The translations under genes were made by a program, and so were the position numbers. Positions 20,592 through 32,318 of a stretch of DNA of 64,000 bases are shown here, one piece after another; the first letter of the stretch is position 1, and the number at the start of each line of letters is the position of its first letter. The stretch spans positions 1 through 64,000 of the forward strand of contig WIXG01000021.1 in NCBI GenBank assembly GCA_009869945.1, in the 5' to 3' direction. Source of the stretch: Mesaphorura yosii. Its lineage: Eukaryota > Arthropoda > Collembola > Poduromorpha > Tullbergiidae. The notes beneath the pieces are model-generated. The model was not told the DNA's origin, did not search any database, and was given only the letters and a program-made list of their open reading frames with translations.

Positions 20592-22600
20592 GTTTAAGTT
20601 TATCTGCAATTGCAATTTGCAATAATTCTAAATCAACTTAACCTCATATAAATTAGTGACTCAGTGACTTTTAGTCTGTATTTGCTTTTACAACTACTTT
20701 TCTACTTTCTGAGTGTTCAATTTATGGCGATAAGGATAAATTAAGAAAGCTTTACTGTTCAAAGTTCAATGTTCTTCGAGTTTGTGTTCTGTTAACTGCT
20801 TTTTGTAATTTTAGCCTAGTTTGGCTAATTGCAATGGTTGCAGGTTGAGACAAGGAGCTGACTGATTGTAGTTTGTGACTTAAGATTTGATAAATTATTT
20901 TCTAGGTTAGTAGAACAGAAAAAGTAGCAAAATTGCCGTAAACCTTCTGATAATAGGTTTCTACTTTGTAAATAGCTGTTATCATTTTATAGTCTAATGA
21001 CTTTTCTTTCGCCCAGATTGAGTTGTGAGAAGAGGACTGGACATGGAATTCCTAGTTTGTTAACCTTAATCAACTGATAAAGTTGTAAATTATATCCACT
21101 ATCGATTATCAATTTGATACATCCGCACTGTTGTTTTGTTACGTTTTTATTGCAGTGTGCAATTAGGATCGTTAATTCAATTTATTCAACGCGCAATTGT
21201 TATGCAAGCATGACCGTATCGTCGTCTGATAAGATACGGCACGCGAGGCTCGAGTGAGAAGAAACCAATCCACTACCATACCAAATATACGGAATGAAGC
21301 AATTAATTAAGGATAATTTTGTACTCTTCTAGAATGACAAATTCCTCATCATCATGTCAAACTGCAATTTACCGTTCGAATAAATGCGAAATGTTTCGTA
21401 CTGTCTTAATGAAAAATGCCTCCCTATAATTAATTGCCAGTATCCGCCTCGAGCGAGCCAGTGATCGTTGAGGTGATAATGAAACTGAACATTAATTCGC
21501 AAAATTTCAGCTGTAGAATTGCAGATTTTCTGTGAGATGAGATCAGCCGAGATGCCATTGACACGATTGCATTATTCAGACCTTCTCATTTCGTGGATAA
21601 CAGTTTTCAAGTTGTGACTCGTCCCTCGAGTACTTGAATGATATCTCACAATGCCTATCTCGAGTATAGAGCTCGCTAATTGCTAGATGCAATTTACAGC
21701 CAGTTGTAATGGGCATTTACCTTAATCTTTGAAGCCATTGCACCAACCAAATACTTGTAACTGGGTCAAGGTCGTTCGCCAAACCAAATTATGCAATGCA
21801 ATGCTGCAGATTTAGATGATGCAGATGCAGATCTCGAATTCGTAATTTCGTAGATTTGTGCAAGACGACTGAGATTTCTTCAGGCCGCCGCCGTCGTCGA
21901 TGCCGGTGATTCTTTTCAGAAGATTGAAAGATTGAAGAAACTGTGGTCAGAGTTACATTAAATCTCTTAAGGTTGACTTAATAGAGAATATAGATTGATA
22001 TTTAAGAATCCGGTTCCTGCAAGGGCAGACTAATTAAAAATGTAGAAAATGTACTATTACATAAGATTAACTCTGGCTGGCTAGGCTGGCCACAAGATTG
22101 AGATTAAGTTCATATTCATACATACATCGATACATCGCATCATATGGCAAAGCGAGCACAATTTTCTTTTGAAAATGCAAGGAAAGACTGGCTCAGGATG
22201 AAACCAGAGACAGCATCGTCGACGTCGAAATGTCAAAGTCTTCAACCCTGATAAGCATTTCAGGCACTGGCATAAGCTTGTGACCATTTTACGAATGGTA
22301 CCATCCAATTTGATTTGACATTTCACTTGCAACTACAGCCCAACTGCGGTCATGGAATTTTTTAGTGTCCTTCCATACCACCTGAAACTTTCGTGCTGCG
22401 TTCGTTGCGTATTTTTAGAACGCGTAAGCGGGATTTCGGGTTGGCATTGTTCGCATATTGCATTTGTTTATGTGTGCATATACGCATAACGCATTCATTA
22501 CTGATTATTCATCCACTGATACTTCCACGGACACCAACTGCGTCGTGCTTGTTGTGCTTTGATTTTGTCATCGAATCGTTTTGTCTTATCGCGATCGCCC
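20592..22600. other. 3'UTR of YEATS gene and intergenic region
   Basis: AT-rich, Thr/Ser-free sequence with no supported gene. The first kilobase is T-rich and looks like a long 3'UTR; a possible AATAAA lies near 21378. A 96-codon open frame at 22393-22683 is hydrophobic but overlaps a consensus donor (GAG G|gtaagt at 22627) and is more likely a noncoding first exon of the next gene. Confidence 0.4.
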
Positions 22601-22689
22601 TTTCTTTTGTGCAAGGCGAAGCGAGGGTAAGTCAGACAAGCCAGAACAAGAATTTCGGTGGAGTACAGACAAGTACCTATTAGTTGTGA

Positions 22690-23028
22690 TTCATGAAATC
22701 AGTTCGACTCGGTGATCAGTGCAGTAAACAAACCAGGCAGTTCACTGATGTGCAGTAGTGCAGTGACATCAACTTGTCAACTTGTATGAAGCTAGGCCCA
22801 AAAATACAAATATTGTGGCAGTGGTTTCTCACTAATATTCCAATTTTTAGACTAATTTTGGTGTTTATTCCAACGGCTCCAATTCGGTCTCAGATAGGGT
22901 AAGTTACATACAAAAATTTAACTCGCGCGTCACTTGCTCTGACGGCACTCACTTCCATCACTCCTCCAGTTGCAGTGGCTCAATTTTCGTAACGTAACTC
23001 ACTCTTTTGTAGAAAGTGAAAGAAGATT
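22690..23028 (+). promoter_or_regulatory. Promoter/5'UTR region with CAGT cluster
   Basis: Six CAGT words lie within 65 bp (22700, 22717, 22722, 22738, 22753 and 22761), a dense set of initiator-like sequences. Downstream, a 5'UTR exon ends at 22898 (GATAGG|gtaagt) and is joined to 23013, just before the ATG at 23029. Several alternative transcription starts are likely. Confidence 0.4.
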
Positions 23029-24603
23029 ATGGCGTCGACATCACGAAAGAAGCAAGCCCCTAGGAGAAAGCAACCCGTCGCCGGCGACATGGATATTGAA
23101 CAACCTCGGCGTACTGCAATGGAGGAGGTTGATTTATTCAATGTCAGTATTCCAGAAGAAAGAGTCAAGACCAACCCTCGCCATCGGCGGGGATCGGAAG
23201 ATTTATTAAACGATAATTTAGAAGGAGTCAAAGGCAAGACCAAGGCTCCGTCGTCCGCCGACTCTGGAGATGACGCGTCATTTGAAGATCCGTACGATTT
23301 CAACGTTGGGAATTATGATCAGTTCAAAATGATGATGAGAAAACATTGCAGCAAAACTTACACTCATGTCAAGTAAGTTATTTTTAACACGACTAGGCTT
23401 TAAGCTCCTCGTGCCCTACGTTTCCTAGTTTTTATTTCCTTTTCTTTCAATAGGCGGCCGCCATGTTCACCTGTCTCAGAATTCGATGCCTTACTAAACA
23501 AGCTTAACAAAGAAGAGCAACGAGATCCAAGACCCTCACACTCATACGCGCCGGAAGAAATTGACCCGTCAGACGAGTCGGATGACGCTGAAGACTTTCT
23601 TGCAGTTGAAAAGCAGGTCCCTCCGGTTGAAGCAGCTAAGCATCTCTTTTCTGAAGAACCGAGAGCCACAGTTTCGATCTTTGACATCAGCGACCAAGCA
23701 GAAGCAGCGCAAGCGCCAGAACCAATTGCAGATGAAAATATTCCTCCATCGGTCAACGTTCGCCGCGGAAAGAGAACTGGACAGAAAGCAGGGGCGAAGT
23801 CTGTAAAAAGGGCAAAGAGAAAATCAACCACAGCCGCGGCCTCGAAGGAAAAAAAACCAACAAAAGAACTCGAAGATTCTGTTTCAATTTTCGAAATTAG
23901 CGATCGCCCAGTGTCAACGTCAACACCGGAATCACGTGCGAATGAGGATAAAGAGAGCAATGAAAATGCACCACCGGTCACTAGAGTTCGACGAGGGAGG
24001 CAAAAACAGGCTCTTCAGAAAGTAGTCATAACACCGAAGCGTCTTCCGACGAAAGCGGAAGATTCGAAGAAAAAGAAAAGGAGTTCAGAGGCAGACACGG
24101 AAAGCCCCGCTTCAGTTTTCGATATCAGTATCAGCGACCAACTAGAATCGGAATCAGCTGAGGTGACCAATTCGACCAATGACGTCAGTGAAAATGCTAC
24201 GCCACCACCGACAAAAATTCGACGAGGCAGACAGAAACAAACGCAAGCCGAAGTAGGCGTCTTAAAAACGACGCGAGTAAAATCGAAGCCGAAGCCTGCC
24301 ACGGAGGCCATGGTCAAGGCAAAGGCGTCAAAAACCAAGAAGAACAATTCAGCTAAAGAAGATGCATCAGTTTTCGATGTCAGTATCAGCGAGCAACCGG
24401 CAGCGAAGACGCCAGAGCATGAACGAGATGCGGACGAAGACGTTGCCAATGAAAATGCTTCACCGTCACAGACCACAGCTCGAAGGAGCACGCGGACTGC
24501 GCAGAAGACAGCAGCAGAAGGATTGAAAGTATCGAAATCGAAGACAAGACTTGCTGTTACACTGCCGAAGAAGAAAGCAGCAGCAGGCAAGCGCAAGAAT
24601 TAA
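23029..24603 (+). CDS. Unknown repetitive, basic nuclear-type protein
   Basis: Two coding exons (23029-23372 and 23454-24603) give 497 aa. I do not recognise the family. The N-terminus is basic (SRKKQAPRRKQ) and is followed by LFNVSIPEE (36-44), an acidic linker and a more ordered stretch YDQFKMMMRKHCSKTYTHVK (about 95-115). From residue 187 four repeat units follow, starting at about 187, 257, 335 and 420. Each opens with a [VI]F-[DE]-[IV]-S element (VSIFDIS, VSIFEIS, SVFDIS, SVFDVS), passes through an acidic stretch containing ENxxP, and ends in a basic RRG-type patch (VRRGKR, VRRGRQKQ, IRRGRQKQ, ARRSTR) plus a Lys-rich tail. The overall design, with short hydrophobic docking motifs between basic DNA/RNA-binding patches, suggests a chromatin or kinetochore-type scaffold, but this is inference. 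AATAAA lies at about 24895. Confidence 0.75.
23454..24603 (+). repeat. Intragenic tandem repeat: four diverged coding units of about 70-85 codons
   Basis: Within exon 2 of the unknown basic protein, FDIS/FEIS-type motifs recur at 23671, 23881, 24115 and 24370, each followed by ENxxP and RRG elements. DNA-level identity is patchy (for example the cga-agg-cag-aca-aac-type basic patch near 24220 and 23990), so the duplication is old. Confidence 0.6.
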
Positions 24604-26944
24604 GTAAAAGAAGCTCACACCAGGCAGGAGAAAGTTGGAGATGGAGAAGCGTTCGAGAAAGTTCGAATTAAAATTAAGGCAAGAGGAGAGACAAGACACG
24701 AGCGAGCGACAAGCACAACTTAAAAGTTTAGAGGTAGCAAATTATAAATTTTGATGTAAAATTACACGAGAATTAAGTGGAAAATCATTGAAACATGAAA
24801 CACGAGGAAAGTTAATTAGAAGGAACAGGTAACGTATACCGACATATAATTTTGTACAAACACCTTGAAATTGTGATTAGATGATGAAATTTGTAATAAA
24901 GTGGCACACGTTTTGGTTTCCTGGAAATTACGGGACTCAAACTCAAAGTTTGCACTTAACACTACGGCGTTTGCGTTAAATTAGCATCTGCTGGCGTGGC
25001 CTGGCTGGAATTCCCTGAAGAGCTGGAATCGAGTCGTCGCGTCGAGCTTTGGTTTCATGGTTTCGCTCAGGCTCACATTTCCAATCATAATTAATAGCGC
25101 AGCAGCATCAGGTCGCTCGTCGGTCTCATCATTACAACTTTTTAAGTGGTAACTGGAAAACCTCAAAGTACAACGCCACGGCGAAGCGATTTTGTTTACT
25201 TTTCTCCAGCCAGGCTTCAGTTTCAAGCAGTGTGCTGCGTGCAGTAAAATTCAATTTACACGTCTGAATGGAGTCGCGACTCCAATAAAACAGATCGAAT
25301 TTCGCATTTGAGCGTCCGCATCCGCACTCAGAATGCTATTTGTTATTGACTTATCGCTTGTTTCCGAGTTCCGAGTATCGTCGTATCGTTAGCGTCGTGT
25401 GTCGTGTGGTCACTGATCTGGTCTCGAGTCTGGACGCAGAAGGGCGTTAATGAAGTCACAGACACTGAACAGCCCGCCCAACCACGAAATGCGATCACAC
25501 ATAATCCCAATGGAAAAGGATTCTGTGCGTGCATTCCCCAACATTTTCGAGTTTTCCAATAATTCCAGCGTCTTTCGATGAATTCTTGGTCTGGGTTTCT
25601 TGTGTTAAAAATTACATTAACAGAATTCAAGTTTTACGACGAAGATGACGCGACACGCGACGAGGAGGTGTCGGATTTCCTGACGGAGGAGGCAGAAATT
25701 TGTAACTCAAGTACTCCAGGGTTCCACACCATGGTGTATGAACTTTGTGGCTTCTGCGACAAATAACGACATAACTCTTCAATGCTTCAATTGATGCAAT
25801 CGGAAATGGATACCATGTTTCTATTTTCGCCTTTCCTCTTTTCTGTTGATCTTTGACTCAAAATCTGGTTTGTGAGCTGAATTTCTGAACAGGATGCGAT
25901 GCGGAGTCGAGTCGAGCCATGCCCGTCGTGGATTTTGACTGACTTCTTTTTCTGTCCTCCACACACTCGGATCCCCCAGGCTGGCCCAGCTCTGCACGGG
26001 TGTCGATTACAAATTGTATATTAAGTTATTAATTATAGATATTCACTGTCAGATTCAATTTCTAGGTCCTAATAAATTGGTCGTTCTTTGTTTAGAAACT
26101 TTTAATTGTACTGTGCAAGCCGAAGTCAGTAAAAGCATTTCCAGCTAATCAAGCTATAATTATAGACTTCAGGTGAAATACAAGACTCCTACTCCTACTC
26201 ACGATGTTGTTCTATTCAAGCTTACACCTACGATGCGAAGTACGACGAAATGTCACGACCTGCCGAATGAATGAGTGAATCCCGATAATTACACACGTCA
26301 CACGTGGACTTCTTACAACTGATCTGCGTTCACCTACGAAAGCCTTCAAAGGAATCAGTAATCAGGATCAGAGCCTGGAGACAGAAATAATCTCCCGAAA
26401 CGCAAATGCCTACCTGCCTGCCTCCCGGAAAGGGTAAAATAGATGGAACAGTAGAATACAAAGAAAGAAGACTACCAGTTAACCAGTTTCAAGATCAAGA
26501 TTACAAGGAATAGCAACGACAAGGGCGACGAATGAGTAAAAACGTGTGAACAGCGAAAATGCTGGAGAAAAGAAGACCCGTACTTGATTCTCCTTGGCTA
26601 CTGATAAAATCTCCTCTTCAGTGGTGGCTAATAATAGTGCTCCATTACAGAAAAGACTGCAGGCTCTACCGCCTATTCATCCAGGCTCTCGTCGCGCTAC
26701 TGCTGTTCATTCTCTCAAGTGAAGCATTATGCAGTGGTACTTTATCTGGAACTATTCCAGCTTGAGCTTAGTTCTAACTCTAACCTGTTGCTGCCTGGAA
26801 ACCGTGCCAGCACAGCACCAGCGCCAAGAGCCACACAGGCCACACTCCATATCATCATCGGGCACGGCGGGCGTGTAGATATGAAAAGATTTATAAGTGA
26901 GTTGGTTCTCTTTCTCTTCTCCATTCTGCTTGCTTTTTTTTTAG

Positions 26945-27080
26945 GTCGTTGAGTAAACCAACTCGCGAAAAATATGTTCAACAGGCTGCCACAGCCGCTG
27001 CTAACGACTACGACTTCACTGGTATGGATTCATTTATCCAACATATGGTGGAATTAGGACTGGAGAAAGAACTGCCACAA
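26945..27080 (+). CDS. Candidate isolated exon (weak)
   Basis: An acceptor with a long T-run (tttttttttag, ending 26944) precedes a frame that reads SLSKPTREKYVQQAATAAAN, then DYDFTGMDSF and a helical, acidic continuation to ELPQ, where a possible donor (CAA|gtcg) occurs at 27081. Upstream, a donor at about 26896 (ataa|gtgagt) would keep this frame. The composition is protein-like, but no family is recognised and no further exons were found. Confidence 0.22.
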
Positions 27081-30000
27081 GTCGAACCAAACCGAATCAA
27101 TCCAATCCACTGCGTAGCATTTCCATTCTGTTGCTTTTGCTTGTATTCGTGTTCGGAGAAAAATTCACGAAATTAAAAGTAAATGACGAATGAAGGGTCC
27201 GTCCACAATTCGTATTCGTCTTGATTCAAGAATATTGCAATTGCAAGGGAGAAGAAAGGACGAATCCGACAGGCAGAACGCATAGAAATAAGAAAATAAG
27301 TTTCTAATCTCCACCAACACAGCACCAAGCCTCGGCGGCCAACAATCTGCGATTGCGATGAATTCAAGTGAAAACTTCAAGTACACGACAAAGAAGTCAA
27401 AGTCAAGCCAAGAATAAATTCTGATTCGAGAAAGCAGAGAAAAGAATCGTATTCGTCGCCGCGCCGCCAGTGCGATTCATTCGCATTTTTATTTAATGCA
27501 CTTTCACTCCACTCCCGAATAAATGCAAGTATTAAGTGTTTAAGCTCACAAGACGAGTCGAGTCAGAGCGTCGCGTCGTCGAAAGGCTTTGGGCTTTCAT
27601 TCTTTTGTTGGACGAGTGAGAGTAAAGTAAGACCCAGAAAACATCAAAATGACATTATGGGCCGCTGGACAACTGACTTTTTATTTTATTTCACTCTTTA
27701 CTTAACTTTTGTCCATGCGCCACGACCGCGGCCGCACTTGTCGACTGGACTTATTCTCGAGTCGACTTGAGTGCAGTGCAAACGTAAACCAACCATCATA
27801 ACCATTTCAGGCTCCATTCATTTAATTCCTTTCCGTGTGGCGGTGGTCTGGCTTTCACTTCGGGGCGGCCGGACGAAGATTAAGGCTTTCCAACGCACGC
27901 ACGCCATCACATTTCCAGGCGAGTCTGACCACAGAAATGCAATGCTGTGGCGGTGGCAAGCAAGGAGCAGGGATTAAATTGTGTAGTCAAGTGGTGACAC
28001 TCAAATATTCGACCAATTTGCTTTAATCGCCGACATTCCGCCGACACTTCACATTTCCGGGTAGCATTTGGCATTTCCGTCGTTTTGGCCTCATTTCCCA
28101 TTTCCTCATATTTTTCTTCCAGGCGATCCAAGAAATTGACATCGACACTGATTCGCGATTCCTTCGACGCGTGGATATGGACCAAAATTTACGCGGACTG
28201 TGGACACGGCGCTTCTCCGTTTTCCATCACATTACACACGATTTCTTCTGAATTTCTCCAATAACGGAATGAGTTCGAATTCGCACTTCTCCTTCCAGTC
28301 AATATTTACAATCGATTTGAATTCTAATCAAATCACAGGTATTTTGAATAAATTTCTCCAACAGAAGCAGAAAGGAAGACAGGAGACGAGTCAGTCGACG
28401 AATTCGAGGTGGAAGCTGGGAGATACGTACAAGTGAAGAATTCACCATTCACCTTCAATAACAATTCATTCAAGTGCCCGAGCCCACGCGCCACATTCCA
28501 CGGCAAAGTCATTCCTATTGCCATTTGTCATGATATTTACTATTATTATTTTTGCAGGCGCACGCAATCGATGCGCTATGCAATTTTGTTCGACATGCCA
28601 CTCCACTCCAGACTCCATACAAGTTTTAAGTTGATTTCTCTCACGGCACGGCACAGCGAAGGTGGACAGAAGCGTTTACAAGTGACGAGTTTGGAGATGT
28701 GTCTCTTGACTTGACTTGGTTACTCCACTCGAGTTGAGTTGATCTTACCAATTTCTCCGATTCCAACGAACGCCCTGCGCTGCACTGCACTTGTACTCTA
28801 CCTGGCGTGGCTTGGCGCTGGGCTTTCCTCTTGGGATTTCATTCAATACCACCAACCTAGTGAATCAGAAAGTTTTTATTGCATGATTTTATTTCATTTT
28901 CTTCTTCGTTCTTCCCTCCTCGACTTGACTTGGCTTCCTTCGCTGTTCGCTTTCTCTCGTCTTTGCAAAGAAAGTGAAGAAATCATTGTCCAATTCTGTC
29001 TGTCTTTTCCTTGTCTTGTCTTTTCTTGTCGTTGACGAGACGACTTTCTTGCACCTTCGTACACGCTTTGCATGTGTGACAGTTCACGTTCGCATTCTTT
29101 CCTGCTCTTTTCTGCTCTGGAATCCAAGCCTGTCTGGAAGAAAAGGTAAAGTAACTTTATAGCCATAGTTTTGGGTAAACGCTGTCATCTTCATCTTCAT
29201 CGTGTAACGCCAACATCGTCTGTCATCGTCATCATGCCTTCATCGCAGTCAGTCCGTCATGCCGCACGTCTCAAATCGATACTTAAGGAACCAAGCCGCG
29301 AAGTGCCTGGACGCGTGCACGCAGACGACACGATGAAGATAAAGTGGAAGATTTGACACGATACTTCAAACTCCTGTCTTCTGCCAGGCGAAAGTTCTTG
29401 CTCAAATATTCACAGCCATCACAGTTACTGCCACGCCACAAGAGTGAAAAATGTACAAGTGGAATTCACAATTCATAAAAGTGATTCACGTGAAGCGCGA
29501 TACGAAGTGGTATGGAATTTGATTTCAATTTGAGGGTAGTCCTGAAAACTGAATAACGGAAGTTGTATCCTCAGATCACTAGAACTTATTTTTGAATGTC
29601 CACCTTTCCTTATTTCGTGTCTTTAATCAAATTATGAACTTGATATCAAAGGCGTCGGGCCTGCCTGCAGGTCGACCTTGCTGAATTTTTATGATTCGCA
29701 TCGAATTCGCGTTCGCGGAGCAGCCACCAAGATTTAACTGCATTCTTGCTTTAGCTTTGTGTCATATGACATTGTACAGCACCCTAATTTTCCATATCGA
29801 ATCCCGTACTCATTGCTAATTGTATGGCTAGAATTGTCGGCACGACACACTTTCATGAAGCCTGGAGCTCGTGTCTGCGTGTGTGTCTCGTGTGCCACTT
29901 TCTCCATACGGCAACGGCACAGACAGTGTATTGCGTATCCAAAACCCGTCCGTGTATGCCAAGCAAACCATCCAAGTCGTACATCAAATCAACCCCTTCG

Positions 30001-30137
30001 TGCACGACACAGAGCCGTATGGCCTGGCCTGAGCCGCGAACACGTTGTCTGGTTGTAAAAAGGGACTTGCTTGATTTGGTCGCAAGTCGTAGTCGTGGTG
30101 TGGCTTATGTTTGAGATAATGGCCATATAATATTCTC

Positions 30138-30153
30138 GTGCTCGTGCTCGTGC
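30138..30153. repeat. Short tandem repeat (CTCGTG)n
   Basis: About three copies of the hexamer CTCGTG lie in the gene desert, continuing into cgtgcc. Confidence 0.6.
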
Positions 30154-32303
30154 CAGCCGCCAACCAAGACTTTCTCTTTTAACTTCACCCACTCCAGCCC
30201 CGTCGGTAGAAACCAGAAACATATGGAGAATAAAGTGAAAATATGTACAAGAACCAACCCGACACGAAACAGGCAAAGGCAAGGCAGAGTCAAACTAGGA
30301 AGAAAGCTCAGGCAGGCAGGGTTTGTCGGCTCCAAAGTGCTCCTGCTCCCGATTGCGATTGCGATTCTTGTCTGCTGTGGCTGTGTCGTCTTTCCAATTT
30401 CTTCCTCCACTTTTTCACTCACTGCACGGCACTGCGCGTCTGACACAAACCACCTTGCTTTGCCTTATTTTACCTGTGCCCTTGCCGTTATTATTTTGTC
30501 ATTACACGTACACGAGTAAAACGCACGCGGGCTTAACCTCGGAGCTAGCTGAAGCTCAGAGGCTTTTGAGTTTAGAAAGAAAGCAGACTCGTCTTCGTCT
30601 TCAATTCCACAAACACCACCAAAGTCTAACCAACCCACAGCGCGGCGCAGTGAAAATAAATTTTCTTAACTGGAGAAATCTCAAACTTCAGTCACATTTT
30701 AGATTTTAGAGGCTTCATAAATCCCTCGCCGCGAGTCGCCGTCCCTGCTTTCACTTTACAACCCTTCAGCAAATTCAGTGATTCTCAACCGTACCCCGGC
30801 GTTATTTTTCTTTTCTGCGATACGATTTTCTCAATTAATTTGGGAAAGTCACGTCAAGTTCAACTGTGGGACTGACTGCAAAGACTGCGAACGGCGAAAG
30901 CACAACACTGCACCGCTTCAACAACCCAGAACAACCGTAGACGAACATTTTAACTTTTAAAATTATTTATTCAAGTTCACGAAAAATATAATTATGAAGT
31001 GGCATCAGCAGCAGCTCGACTTGAAACGGTTTGTGCGAAATGCATACGATAGCGATTCGTCAAGTTGCGACGAATCCACGTTTTAATTGTTGAGCTCACA
31101 CTTGAATGCTGAATTGAAAGGTAAGAATTCTTTGTCATCTTTTGCATTGTTGCGATTTTCGAATTTTCTTTCCAATACGAGGCGCTTCAAGATTTTCTGC
31201 TTCCAACACAGCCCCTTGCCTGAATTCAAGGTGAGGATCCCAATTTCCTTGCGCTGCGCTCGAATTTTCCGGTCGTATGTAACTTTACCTCGATTAATCT
31301 ACTCAATCATCGTGATCTCGCTTGGCAAGCAGAAAGTTGTAGCCGTAGTCGTAGTCGAAGCCGCAGAGCAGAGTTGTTACCGACCTGTCATCACTTCATG
31401 TTTCGTTCATCATCATCCGTCACTTCACTTCATCGTTCCGAGCTCCCGAAAGTTATCAACTCCAACTCTTTCCTCCCTGCTTTTGCCTGCTCAAATAAAG
31501 TCCGACGCCAGTCGAGTTGAGTAATTCGAGAGAAAGCCAAAGCGGAAGGCGAAAACACGAAACAGAAGCAGAATTCGTTCGCATTTACGTTCACGTTGAT
31601 TTCCGCCAACCGCATGATTTCTGATTTGGATTTCCCGGACGCGGAATGGCAGAATGTCAGTCATTCCAAAAATATAACACGGAAACTGGAAACATTACAT
31701 AACTCGTAATTCGTGGTTGGTGAACTGCAGCCAACCCAAATCGAGTGTCGAGTGTAGCTGAAACCTAATTAGAAACGAGCCTGATCCCAAAATTATGAAC
31801 TTCTCGCAGTCGATTCCAATTCAGCAGACTAGAAACGAAAAAGAAAAAGTTTGTTATTAACTTTCCAAATATTTATAAGAAATATGTCAAAATTCGACAA
31901 GTTAAACTATTTCCAAGCACCAAATTAAAAATTTACCAATTAACGAGCCAGCATGAGTAAAAATTCCATTCCAGGCAGCCGAAGCCGAGCCGAGCGTTCT
32001 TTCTCTTCGTGCAGGAAGGCCAAACAGGCCAGGCCAAATGCTCAAGTTTCCCGTTTCGCGTTTCCCGACTGAACACCGAATTAACCGAAATTAGCCTGCC
32101 TTCGTATCGTGTCGTGTCATGAATATCAGCCAGTAAGCACGAAACGGCACACAAAATAGAGCACAAAAGCACAGCACTCGAACTCGAAACCAATAAAAGT
32201 GGACATTGAATAACGGAACAAAACTACAAAACACGTGTGCAGCTCATTAAATTAAGTACCAGCACAAAAAACGGAATGCGGGTGTCCGAGCCGGGAAATT
32301 ATC

Positions 32304-32318
32304 CCATAATTTATGGGC
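32304..32318. repeat. Near-perfect 15-bp palindrome
   Basis: cccataa-t-ttatggg: two 7-bp arms are exact reverse complements around one central base. It may be a dimeric homeodomain-type site (the TTTATGG/CCATAAA half-site resembles Abd-B/Cdx sites); the function is inferred. Confidence 0.4.

Noticed and set aside
23400..23981. 193-codon minus-strand frame
   Set aside because: Shadow of exon 2 of the repeat protein on the plus strand.
29662..29680. cctgcctgcaggtcgacc resembles the PstI-SalI part of a plasmid polylinker
   Set aside because: Only about 14 bp match, the flanks do not continue the polylinker, and GGCA/TGCC runs are common here; chance is the simpler reading.
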